A stretch of 64,000 nt of DNA from Bdellovibrio sp. (GTDB lineage: Bacteria; Bdellovibrionota; Bdellovibrionia; Bdellovibrionales; Bdellovibrionaceae), in contig JACMRL010000004.1 in the NCBI GenBank assembly GCA_014376435.1, positions 186,001-250,000 of the forward strand, in the 5' to 3' direction. A model generated the notes under the pieces. That model did no database searches and was not told where the DNA came from. It saw nothing but the letters and a program-made list of their open reading frames with translations. Every line of letters begins with the position of its first letter. Position 1 is the first letter of the stretch. Below are positions 44,959-53,112 of this stretch, one piece after another. Position numbers and translations under genes: made by a program.

Positions 44959-45807
44959 TTAAAAAAGTAAAGAAACTCCGACTGCGCCGTACGAATTGCG
45001 ATCAAAGAAATATTTTAATGAAACATCTATAGCCGAACTATAAACCTTCAGTAAAAAAGCGCTCTCTAACAAAATACCCACGCTGATATCTTGCATATCG
45101 TATTTTTTTGTCGGTGCAGATATCCGCATCTGCGAAGCATGCGTAAAAAAAGCAGCGCCGTAACGAACCGTTGTACGACGGGTCATTTCCATGCGGTTTG
45201 AGATTCCGAAATCGGCCCAAAGGTTGAAACCGTTCACCGATGCTTTTAATTTTTCTTCGTAGTACTTCGGTGCTTTAAAAGCTCCCATCACTTCCCATGA
45301 AAAATCGCCGACGCTTTTATATCCCACGGCCAACAAGTCATCGATTTGAACGCCGCCTAGAGTGTCTTCGTGGAAGTTAATAAGTTGTAAAGTAATTCCG
45401 CGATAAACCCGGTCAAATTCTGCTTCCGGATCTTCATCGTCTTCTTCTTCGATTTTAGCTTTACCTTTTTTAGATTTTTTAGAATTTGGTTTGATCTCAT
45501 CGCCCATCATGACTTCATCGAAATCTTTGGGCTGCACGCGGCCTTTACCGTCTACATTGACTTCGTAATCAGGAATAAAACCAATTTTTCCAGATTTTAA
45601 TTTTATTTTATAGAATGCGCCGCTTAGCTTATCAGATACGATGTAAGTCTCACCCTGTCTAACCGTACCTAAAATTTCGGCGTCAAAATCAGGGCCTGTG
45701 TAAATCTCAACTTCTTCGCTAACGATTTTACCTTTTTGCGCCGCCGAAGCAGAATTAGAAAAAGCTCCCATTAGAATAAAGATGATTACTAAAAAACTCG
45801 TCTGCAT
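44959..45807 (-). CDS. Exported SH3b-domain protein with barrel-like C-terminus
   Basis: The 282-residue protein has a signal peptide ending near SASAAQ. A bacterial SH3 domain follows (EEVEIYTGPDFDAEILGTVRQGETYIVSDK through GKIGFIPDYEV), then a charged Lys/Glu/Asp linker of about 30 residues. The C-terminal region of alternating strands ends in VGVSLLF. The terminal Phe suits an outer-membrane barrel. The SH3b domain may bind peptidoglycan, linking wall and outer membrane, but this is inference. It lies just upstream of mutL. Confidence 0.65.
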   Translation of the reverse strand: MQTSFLVIIFILMGAFSNSASAAQKGKIVSEEVEIYTGPDFDAEILGTVRQGETYIVSDKLSGAFYKIKLKSGKIGFIPDYEVNVDGKGRVQPKDFDEVMMGDEIKPNSKKSKKGKAKIEEEDDEDPEAEFDRVYRGITLQLINFHEDTLGGVQIDDLLAVGYKSVGDFSWEVMGAFKAPKYYEEKLKASVNGFNLWADFGISNRMEMTRRTTVRYGAAFFTHASQMRISAPTKKYDMQDISVGILLESAFLLKVYSSAIDVSLKYFFDRNSYGAVGVSLLF

Positions 45808-45830
45808 GACGAAAGATTACACGACGATGC

Positions 45831-46235
45831 TTACAATTTTAAAGAAAGATTTTCGCCTTTTTTAGCTTTTTGAGTGGGGCGTTGAACCGGAGCACGAAGT
45901 AGATGCTCGGGTGACTCAGAACGTCTATCCATAAATGCTTTAATTTTAAGCCCTGCCTGCTCTGGATTTCGCACATACACGACCGGATCAAATCCACAGT
46001 TACGACAAATCATCGCCGAGCGCCATTTCATCTGTGAAAACAACTCTGACACTAATAAAATAGTGCCCACGATAAACAAACCTCGCGGATCAAGCTGCTT
46101 AAAAATTGCGTAAGTCATGACGATTCCTAGCAGTACAAAACTGACCACCTCAATGGCGGTCAAGTGTTTGCTGCTGTAAACTTTGCGGGGCACTTTGCAA
46201 AAAGCGCAGTAACACGATTTTCTTCTGGATAACAT
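45831..46235 (-). CDS. Small membrane protein with zinc-ribbon-like cysteines
   Basis: Starting at ATG 46235 the protein is 134 residues; the open frame continues upstream but would overlap the divergent gene at 46270. Cys-x2-Cys pairs occur as CAFC near the N-terminus and CRNC after two membrane segments (TAIEVVSFVLLGIVMTYAIF and GLFIVGTILLVSEL). They could bind zinc on the cytosolic side. The C-terminus is basic and Pro-rich. No family is recognised. Confidence 0.55.
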   Translation of the reverse strand: MLSRRKSCYCAFCKVPRKVYSSKHLTAIEVVSFVLLGIVMTYAIFKQLDPRGLFIVGTILLVSELFSQMKWRSAMICRNCGFDPVVYVRNPEQAGLKIKAFMDRRSESPEHLLRAPVQRPTQKAKKGENLSLKL

Positions 46236-46269
46236 AAGTACAGTTTGCCAAAAAGCATCGGGGTTTTCT

Positions 46270-46800
46270 ATGCTGGTGTTGATGGATACAGAGAACCTCG
46301 CCCTTAGACCTAACTGCCTTTTGACCAAATCTCCCCTGGTGTTTTTGACCGGGCCGCGCAGTTTATTTTTTTATGAAATGATGGGGCAAAACCTTCAAGA
46401 TTTTTTAGCGGCTCACGGTTATCAGGTACTTTCGGTGCCTTTACCCTTTCGCCATCCTCGATTACGCAAGCTTGCTTTTACAAATTGGCTTACGCGAAAT
46501 TGCGGAAAAAAATTTCATTTTTTTATAGGACCCGAAACTTTTAAAGAGTTTAAAACTGAATTAGAAACTCATCCCGATTCAACTTTAACCATCTTTGGCC
46601 CAGACTCTGATTTTAATGATTTTAAATTTAAAAACGCACCACTGAATTATCGATTGCACCAGTTATTTTGCTGGCTCATGTTAAGTAAAGCTGAACGTTA
46701 TGCGGACACTTTGCCACTTGAAAAACTTGAAGATTACGATCGTTTTCTTGACCATTGCGTGCATCTTGCCGAAGATGAACTTATGGAGAACCAACTGTGA
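46270..46800 (+). CDS. Uncharacterised protein
   Basis: This 176-residue protein shows alternating strands and helices (SPLVFLTGPRSLFFYEMMGQNL, HFFIGPETFKEF, STLTIFGPDSDF). The first part is faintly like the start of an alpha/beta hydrolase, but no Ser-His-Asp triad context is seen. GGGG six bases before the ATG may be the ribosome site. It overlaps the Yip1-like gene by four bases (GTGA), so the two likely act together. Confidence 0.55.
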   Translation: MLVLMDTENLALRPNCLLTKSPLVFLTGPRSLFFYEMMGQNLQDFLAAHGYQVLSVPLPFRHPRLRKLAFTNWLTRNCGKKFHFFIGPETFKEFKTELETHPDSTLTIFGPDSDFNDFKFKNAPLNYRLHQLFCWLMLSKAERYADTLPLEKLEDYDRFLDHCVHLAEDELMENQL

Positions 46801-47345
46801 ACGATATGCGGGATGTCAGCCAACGACCTAAAAAAGTAGATCTTAAACAGCTGGTTCAGTTCTTAATTGAATTTATCAAGCACCCTGTTCATAAAATTTC
46901 TACTTTGCCTGATTGGAATTGGCCTTCGCTGTTTGTAGTTCAAGTCTTATTAGCGGTGGTGTCTGGCAGTCTAGCGGGTCTAATTAAACTAAATTTTTAC
47001 CGGATCGCTTCGGGCATGATTTTAATGCCGATCATTTCTACGATTGCCGCTTTATTATTAGCTTTATTTTTATATTACTATTTTCAATTTTTTGAAAACC
47101 GCACTGAAGACTATCGTAAAATTTTTACCTTAGTTATTTTATCGTCAATTCCATTTTATTTATTTCAGGTATTATCTGAATACTTCGCGCCGGTAACTTT
47201 AATTGGTTTTGCTTTTACGGCATTATTAGCTATCGTCGGATTATGCGAAAACTTTAACGTCAGTAGAAAACGCGCTTATCAGCTGATCGGAATTTTAGTC
47301 GTATTGGTACTAGCCGCATGGATTCTAAACCGTGCGACCGCTTAA
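46797..47345 (+). CDS. Yip1-like integral membrane protein
   Basis: The 182-residue protein has a basic cytosolic N-terminus and about five membrane segments, with KIFTLVILSSIPFYLFQVLSE resembling the Yip1 family core. The GTG start overlaps the upstream gene. Function is unknown; bacterial Yip1-domain proteins are poorly studied. Confidence 0.6.
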   Translation: MNDMRDVSQRPKKVDLKQLVQFLIEFIKHPVHKISTLPDWNWPSLFVVQVLLAVVSGSLAGLIKLNFYRIASGMILMPIISTIAALLLALFLYYYFQFFENRTEDYRKIFTLVILSSIPFYLFQVLSEYFAPVTLIGFAFTALLAIVGLCENFNVSRKRAYQLIGILVVLVLAAWILNRATA

Positions 47346-47801
47346 TTAAACTTTACCGGTTGAACCAAAGCCGCCTTCACCGCGTTCCGTATTAGATAAC
47401 TCAGTCGCAATCGTAAATTCGGCCTGAAAAATCGGAGCAATGACTAATTGCGCACAACGATCTTGATCTTGGATAACCACATCTTCTTGGCCTAAATTAA
47501 CTAAAATAATTTTAACTTCACCGCGGTAATCAGCATCAATCGTTCCGGGAGTATTTAACACCGTCAGGCCTTGCTTAGCCGCCCAGCCACTGCGTGGACG
47601 CGCTTGAATTTCAAAGCCCACCGGAATTTCAAAAGATAAGGCCGTTGGCACCATAGCGCGCTGACCAACTTTTAAAGTCATCGGCTTTCCGTCCAACTGC
47701 GCACGAACATCAAAACCACTGGCGCCAACTGATTGGTAAGCCGGAAGCGCACCTTTAAAATGCGGCCAAGTTTTAATTTTCATTGTCATCTTATTTGCCA
47801 T
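47346..47801 (-). CDS. dut: Deoxyuridine triphosphatase
   Basis: The 151-residue trimeric-type dUTPase shows all motifs: SVGASGFDVRA, ARPRSGWAAKQGL, NTPGTIDADYRGEVKI, DRCAQLVIAP and the C-terminal RGEGGFGSTG. It cleaves dUTP to dUMP and limits uracil in DNA. Its stop immediately abuts the end of the convergent Yip1-like gene. Confidence 0.96.
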   Translation of the reverse strand: MANKMTMKIKTWPHFKGALPAYQSVGASGFDVRAQLDGKPMTLKVGQRAMVPTALSFEIPVGFEIQARPRSGWAAKQGLTVLNTPGTIDADYRGEVKIILVNLGQEDVVIQDQDRCAQLVIAPIFQAEFTIATELSNTERGEGGFGSTGKV

Positions 47802-47834
47802 GCTAGCCCCACTTTGTTTAATACGTTTCAGCAG

Positions 47835-49106
47835 CTATTTCGTAAAATCGAATTCGTTCAACCAAGTCTTATGTTTATTAAGATCTGGTCCCATCAAAAT
47901 CACTGAAATTTTATTAAGGTCGAAATACTTTTTAATATACTCATTCATCGATTTAACACTGACTTCTTCGATTTCTGAAATCACGGTTTCAACCGCCCGG
48001 TAATGTTCAAAAACCATTTCATTTACGCCGAGTGATGACATACGGTTTTCGATGTCGTCTGAACCCATCAATAATTGACCACGAACTTGTGTTTTGAATA
48101 AATCTAAATCACTTTTTTTGAAACCATTCTTTTTTATTTTTTGCAGCTCAGTCGCTACAATTCCAATAACTTTTTTTACATTCGAAGCATCTGTTCCGGC
48201 ATAAACCGAAATATTTGCTGAATCCATATTGGTATTGATCGAAGAAAATACGCTATAAGCTAGGCCCTGCTTTTCACGCACGGCTTGATAAAGTCGTGAC
48301 GTCATTCCGCCGCCCAAAAGCGAATTTAGAATAAAAGCTTCGAAGCGGTATTTATCTTTAAAACTGGTCGCCGGTAATCCTAAAAGTATATGCGCTTGTT
48401 CCATCTCTTTTTGATAGATCTTACGGCTGATTTTCCAACGAGGCGCACGACGAGTCACTTTAGCCGTAAATTTTTTACGAGTCCGGAAAAGCTTCTGGCA
48501 CTGAATCACAAATTGATCATGATCAACGGGCCCAGCGGCGCTGATAATTAAGTTTTTACCTTGATAGAAATGTTTATAGAATTGATTCACGCGTTTTTGC
48601 GTCATCTTTTCGATGGTTTCGCTTTTTCCTAAAATCTGGCGGCCCAGCGGATGATTTTTATAAACGTTTTCAAAGAAGTAATCGTAAACTAAATCTTCTG
48701 GCGTATCGTCGCTCATCGCGATTTCTTGTAAGATTACTTTTTTCTCAAGTTCAAAATCTTTTTTTGAAAGATCCATATTACAAACTAAATCTGACAAGAC
48801 CTCTAAACCGATTTTCCAGTCTTCTTTTAAAACTAAGCAATGATAGTTGGTATATTCACGTGTGGTGTACGCATTCAGATCGCCACCCAAAGATTCTAAT
48901 GACTTTGCAATTTGGTAAGCATTGCGAGTTTTGGTACCCTTAAAAACTAAGTGCTCGACAAAATGAGAAAGGCCAATATCTTCTTCGGCCTCATCACGGG
49001 TTCCGGTCAGAACCCAAACTCCGATTGAAACTGATCTTGAATACGCGTGTTGTTCAGTCACGACACGCACTCCGTTTGGTAAAACAGATTTCTTAAAAGA
49101 ACTCAT
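47835..49106 (-). CDS. M16 family zinc peptidase
   Basis: This 423-residue protein has the inverted zinc motif HFVEH (His48, Glu51, His52) with the downstream glutamate in the LEVLSDLV-to-LEKKVILQEIAM region, and the R/Y-type C-terminal GGGMTSRLYQAVREKQGLAYSVFS. It is similar to the processing peptidase family adjacent to pnp in many genomes. No signal peptide is seen, so it is predicted cytosolic or peripheral. It follows pnp by 20 bases and is likely co-transcribed. Confidence 0.93.
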   Translation of the reverse strand: MSSFKKSVLPNGVRVVTEQHAYSRSVSIGVWVLTGTRDEAEEDIGLSHFVEHLVFKGTKTRNAYQIAKSLESLGGDLNAYTTREYTNYHCLVLKEDWKIGLEVLSDLVCNMDLSKKDFELEKKVILQEIAMSDDTPEDLVYDYFFENVYKNHPLGRQILGKSETIEKMTQKRVNQFYKHFYQGKNLIISAAGPVDHDQFVIQCQKLFRTRKKFTAKVTRRAPRWKISRKIYQKEMEQAHILLGLPATSFKDKYRFEAFILNSLLGGGMTSRLYQAVREKQGLAYSVFSSINTNMDSANISVYAGTDASNVKKVIGIVATELQKIKKNGFKKSDLDLFKTQVRGQLLMGSDDIENRMSSLGVNEMVFEHYRAVETVISEIEEVSVKSMNEYIKKYFDLNKISVILMGPDLNKHKTWLNEFDFTK

Positions 49107-49126
49107 TAATTAGCTTATACCCTTTA

Positions 49127-51223
49127 CTACTGTAAAAGAGCTTTACGAGAAAGCTTGATGCGACCCGCGCGGTCTACTTCAAGAACTTTAACGTCGATCA
49201 TTTCGCCTTCTTTTAATACGTCCGTTACTTGACGAACGCGCTCGTTCGCAATTTCAGAGATATGTAAAAGACCTTGCGTGTTCGGTAAAATTTCAACAAA
49301 TGCGCCAAATTCAGCAATTTTCATTACCTTACCTTGGTACGTTTTGCCAACTTCCGCTTCCGCGCAGATTGCTTCGATCATCGCGATCGCTTTTTTCGTC
49401 GCTAAAGGATCAGAAGAAGCGATGTTAATTGTTCCATCGTCTTTGATTTCAATTTTAACACCCGTTTGTTCAGTGATTCCACGAATCACTTTACCGCCCG
49501 AACCAATCACTTCACGAATCTTATCAACTTTAATTTGGATTGTCTCAATACGAGGAGCAAATTCAGAAAGTTGGCCACGCGCCACTTTAATCACTTTTTC
49601 CATCTCAGCTAAGATATGTAAACGGCCTTCTTTAGCTTGGTTTAATGCAGTTTCCATCACGGCAAAGCTAACTGAGTCAATTTTGATATCCATTTGTAAT
49701 GCAGTTACACCTTGAGCAGTTCCGGCAACTTTGAAATCCATATCACCTAAATGATCTTCATCACCTAAGATATCAGATAATACAGCGACACGGTCGCCTT
49801 CTTTAATCAGACCCATTGCGATACCCGCAACGTTTCCTTTAATTTTAACGCCGGCATCAAGTAAAGCTAAAATACCCGCGCAAACTGAACCCATTGAGCT
49901 TGAACCATTTGATTCTAAGACTTCACTCACGATACGGATCGTGTAAGGAAAAGTTGCGTGATCAGGTAAGATCGCTTTAAGCGCGCGCTCCGCTAACATT
50001 CCGTGACCAATTTCCCGACGACCTTGGCCGCCAAAGCGTCCAACTTCACCCACCGAGAACGGAGGAAAGTTATAATGTAATAAGAATTTCTTTTTGTAAG
50101 CTCCGTTTAACGATTCAATATTTTGCTCGTCATCCGCCGTACCTAAAGTAACTGTCGCTAAACACTGAGTCTCGCCACGTTGAAATAAACCAGAGCCATG
50201 CGCGCGTGGTAAAATACCAACTTCGTTGGCAATCGCACGAACTGTTTTTAGATCGCGACCGTCAATTCGCGTTCCTTTATCAAGGATCATCGCGCGGGCA
50301 ACGTTGTATTTAACTTCTTCAACGATTTTAGATAATTCTTTTTCGCGTTGAGATTTTAATTTGTCGTCAGTCATTGTCGAAGTTAATTTTTCTTTCGCCG
50401 TCGACTTCGCCGTATCAAACCCAGCGTAACGCTCTTGTTTGATTTTCATCGACATTGCTTTTTCAATTAATGGTTTAATCAATTCTTCAGCCGTTTTTTT
50501 GAAATCAGCATCAATCACAGCCGTTTTAAAAGTGCGCTTCGCCGTTGAACCCGTTTTTTCACGTAATTCTTCTTGAATTTGTAATAAAGGCATTAGTGAT
50601 TGGTGGCCGAATTTTAAAGCCGCTAAGATATCAGTTTCAGAAACAAAATTCGCTTCGCCTTCAACCATCAATAAACCATTTTTAGTTCCAGATACGATAA
50701 TTTCCATGTCTGATTTAGCTTTTTGTTCTGGAGTTGGGTTTGCAATAAATTGCCCGTCAACGCGTGCCACTTGGCAAGATGCCGTTGGACCGAAGAAAGG
50801 AATGTTAGAGATATGTAATGCAGCCGATGCTCCTAAAGACGCTAATACGTCCATTGGAAATGCCCCGTCTGTAGAAAGAACTGTCGCCACTACTTGTGTG
50901 TCGTTTAAATATGTTTCAGGAAATAAAGGGCGGATTGGGCGATCGATCATACGTGCGCTAAGTACTGATTCATTCGAAGGTTTACCTTCACGCTTGAAGT
51001 AGCCACCCGGAATTTTACCGATTGAGTAAAATTTTTCGATGTACTCGACTGATAAGGGGAAAAAACCTTGATCAGGTTTTGCTTCTTTTGCAGAAACGGC
51101 AGTAACTAAAACCATATTGTTTCCAGATGTAACCAACACAGAACCATCGGCCTGTTTTGCTAATCTTCCTGTTTCGATTTTGATTTGATGTCCTGCGACT
51201 GAAGTTGTTACGGTTGTAACCAT
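49127..51223 (-). CDS. pnp: Polyribonucleotide nucleotidyltransferase
   Basis: This 698-residue PNPase has two RNase PH domains (first to about residue 215, second near 310-540), then KH (IKVDKIREVIGSGGKVI near 560) and S1 (GKTYQGKVMKIAEFGAFVEIL near 625-695). It degrades RNA 3' to 5' by phosphorolysis. AAGGAG lies nine bases upstream of the ATG. A strong hairpin in its leader separates it from rpsO. Confidence 0.97.
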   Translation of the reverse strand: MVTTVTTSVAGHQIKIETGRLAKQADGSVLVTSGNNMVLVTAVSAKEAKPDQGFFPLSVEYIEKFYSIGKIPGGYFKREGKPSNESVLSARMIDRPIRPLFPETYLNDTQVVATVLSTDGAFPMDVLASLGASAALHISNIPFFGPTASCQVARVDGQFIANPTPEQKAKSDMEIIVSGTKNGLLMVEGEANFVSETDILAALKFGHQSLMPLLQIQEELREKTGSTAKRTFKTAVIDADFKKTAEELIKPLIEKAMSMKIKQERYAGFDTAKSTAKEKLTSTMTDDKLKSQREKELSKIVEEVKYNVARAMILDKGTRIDGRDLKTVRAIANEVGILPRAHGSGLFQRGETQCLATVTLGTADDEQNIESLNGAYKKKFLLHYNFPPFSVGEVGRFGGQGRREIGHGMLAERALKAILPDHATFPYTIRIVSEVLESNGSSSMGSVCAGILALLDAGVKIKGNVAGIAMGLIKEGDRVAVLSDILGDEDHLGDMDFKVAGTAQGVTALQMDIKIDSVSFAVMETALNQAKEGRLHILAEMEKVIKVARGQLSEFAPRIETIQIKVDKIREVIGSGGKVIRGITEQTGVKIEIKDDGTINIASSDPLATKKAIAMIEAICAEAEVGKTYQGKVMKIAEFGAFVEILPNTQGLLHISEIANERVRQVTDVLKEGEMIDVKVLEVDRAGRIKLSRKALLQ

Positions 51224-51280
51224 GTGGGCGATCTCCTTGATGTGTGGCTACGTTTTTTCTTTTTACGTGCCAGAAATTAT

Positions 51281-51304
51281 AAGAGCTCCATTCCTGGAGC
51301 TCTT
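51281..51304 (-). promoter_or_regulatory. Perfect hairpin between rpsO and pnp
   Basis: AAGAGCTCCA and TGGAGCTCTT form a perfect 10-bp stem with a four-base loop. On the minus strand it is followed by ATAATTT, not a long T-run, so it could be an attenuator or an RNase III-type processing site like that of the E. coli pnp leader. Confidence 0.55.
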
Positions 51305-51324
51305 GTTCAAACTTTTATTTTTTA

Positions 51325-51594
51325 TTATTTACGGATATCAAGTGCAGTGATCAAAGACTGGTAACGAGTCTGATCTTTAGATTTTAAATAATCTAATAAT
51401 TTACGACGGCGATTAACTGATTTAATTAAACCCATGCGGCTGTGGTTGTCTTTTTTATGAATTAAAAAATGACCAGTTAATTCATTGATGCTTGCAGTAA
51501 GCAAAGCAACTTGAACTTCGGGAGAACCAGTATCTAGTTCTGCTTTTTTAAATTTTTTAAGAATTTCTGCTTTTTGTTCTTTAGTAACGGCCAT
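51325..51594 (-). CDS. rpsO: 30S ribosomal protein S15
   Basis: It is 89 residues, the standard S15 length, starting [40 protein letters not shown] and [10 protein letters not shown] are visible. The start at 51594 has GAGGAG upstream; the longer open frame is not expected. S15 binds 16S rRNA early in 30S assembly. Confidence 0.97.
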   Translation of the reverse strand: MAVTKEQKAEILKKFKKAELDTGSPEVQVALLTASINELTGHFLIHKKDNHSRMGLIKSVNRRRKLLDYLKSKDQTRYQSLITALDIRK

Positions 51595-51740
51595 TAACGT
51601 CTCCTCAACTTTTAGACTGCTTGCACAGTGATCCCGCTCATATTGGCGGTGGGTTATTTGCAAACCGAAATAACGTCATGGCTGACGATACCCCAGATAG
51701 CTCTATGGTGATACCAACCCTAGCTAAATTATTCAAGTAA
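51595..51740 (-). promoter_or_regulatory. rpsO leader with small inverted repeats
   Basis: The 146 bases between truB and rpsO hold a CGTCA-GCCA-TGACG hairpin at 51674-51687 and a CCGC/GCGG pair nearer the gene. A promoter-like TTGAAT-17-TATCAC lies near the truB end. Autogenous control by S15 is possible but not shown. Confidence 0.3.
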
Positions 51741-52664
51741 TTACTCTACTGACCGGGCCGCTTCAGTGTCATAGCGAAAGACCCGTTTGATCTTAAATCC
51801 AACGCCTTTTTCAAGGCCGATCAGGGCTAAAATCTGGCCACGTTTTTCAGGCAGGATTTGAATAATTTCGTCCGTATCGGGGTTAAATTTACTAATCAGC
51901 TGAATGCGCAACTGATGGCTGATCTGCCCGTTACGCATCAGAATGGCGTCTTGGCCCTTGATGCGCAGACTTTTAACGCCGTTTAAGGCTTGATCCAAGG
52001 GAATCAACATCTTAACTTGGTCGGACTTTGGCAAAACTTCTAGATGCTCTAAGGTAAGAGCATCTGTTAAATTAAAACGGTGAGATTTCGTACGCACTAA
52101 ACTAGACATCGCAGCCCCACAGCCTAATTTTTCACCAAGTAATTGTACCCATGAACGGATAAAACTTCCCTTCGAACAGGCTAATTGAAATTGAACTTCT
52201 TTCCCGATCTGCACAGGTTCAACATTCCAAAAGGTCATACTTTTGCTTGGTTGCTCGATCACTTCACCCTCGCGGGCGTACTCGTAAAGTTTTTTACCAT
52301 CGACTTTTTTTGCGGAATACATTGGGATAGGTAAAATCATTTCACCTTGAATTTTATTGGCTTCGCTTTTTAGTTGTTCGTCCGAACACTCTACTTTTTT
52401 TTCAGTTAAGACTTGGCCAGTGATATCCAAAGTGTCGGTAGTGATTCCAAGTTTAAGACCAACTTGGTAAGCTTTATCGCCTTCGGTTACGAACGCACTT
52501 AGCTTCGTAGCTTCACCAATTAATAAAACCATGAGTCCACTCGCCAGCGGGTCCAAAGTTCCAGAGTGACCTACTTCACGCGTTTGCAAAATGCGGCGCA
52601 CGCGGCTAACCACATCATGGCTGGTCATGCCTGGCGTTTTATTAACGAGCAAAAGTCCGTCCAA
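51741..52664 (-). CDS. truB: tRNA pseudouridine-55 synthase
   Basis: The 307-residue protein has GLLLVNKTPGMTSHDVV, the catalytic GHSGTLDPLASGLM with Asp38, and the C-terminal PUA-like extension. It makes pseudouridine at position 55 of tRNA. Its TTG start immediately follows the rbfA stop, with GAGG in the end of rbfA as the ribosome site. Confidence 0.95.
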   Translation of the reverse strand: MDGLLLVNKTPGMTSHDVVSRVRRILQTREVGHSGTLDPLASGLMVLLIGEATKLSAFVTEGDKAYQVGLKLGITTDTLDITGQVLTEKKVECSDEQLKSEANKIQGEMILPIPMYSAKKVDGKKLYEYAREGEVIEQPSKSMTFWNVEPVQIGKEVQFQLACSKGSFIRSWVQLLGEKLGCGAAMSSLVRTKSHRFNLTDALTLEHLEVLPKSDQVKMLIPLDQALNGVKSLRIKGQDAILMRNGQISHQLRIQLISKFNPDTDEIIQILPEKRGQILALIGLEKGVGFKIKRVFRYDTEAARSVE

Positions 52665-53090
52665 TTAGTTTTCCTCTTCGGTTTCTTCGTCATCAAAATC
52701 GAGATCAATGTCATCGATATTGGCTTTTTGCTCGGGCGATAAATCAGCCAGTAATTTTTCAATTTTTAAAATACGATCGGTGGCTTCATCTTTAAAAAAA
52801 GTAAGCTTCGGGCAGTAACGCATTTTTAATTTATGCGCGATTTCATTTTGAATATCTTTGGACCAGCTTTGTAAAACTTTAGCGATGTCAATTTTTCTAG
52901 CTTCTGGATTTGAATCAAAGTACGTCACAAATAATTGCGCCGCACGAAAATCAGACGGCATTTGAATGCGGGTCACCGTCACAACACCGGGCACATCATG
53001 CTTTAAATGATTAATAATATATTGTGATATCAAAAGCTGAACTTCACGTTCAACTCTTGTTTTTCTACGACCATCACCGATATTTTTCAC
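52665..53090 (-). CDS. rbfA: Ribosome-binding factor A
   Basis: This 141-residue protein has the RbfA KH-like core (RVEREVQLLISQYI, VTRIQMPSDFRAAQLFVTYF, KLKMRYCPKLTFFKDEATDR) and a strongly acidic tail. It helps mature the 16S rRNA 5' end. The GTG start has GAGGAG upstream. Confidence 0.93.
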   Translation of the reverse strand: MKNIGDGRRKTRVEREVQLLISQYIINHLKHDVPGVVTVTRIQMPSDFRAAQLFVTYFDSNPEARKIDIAKVLQSWSKDIQNEIAHKLKMRYCPKLTFFKDEATDRILKIEKLLADLSPEQKANIDDIDLDFDDEETEEEN

Positions 53091-53112
53091 TAAAAAACTC
53101 CTCTAGAACTGA

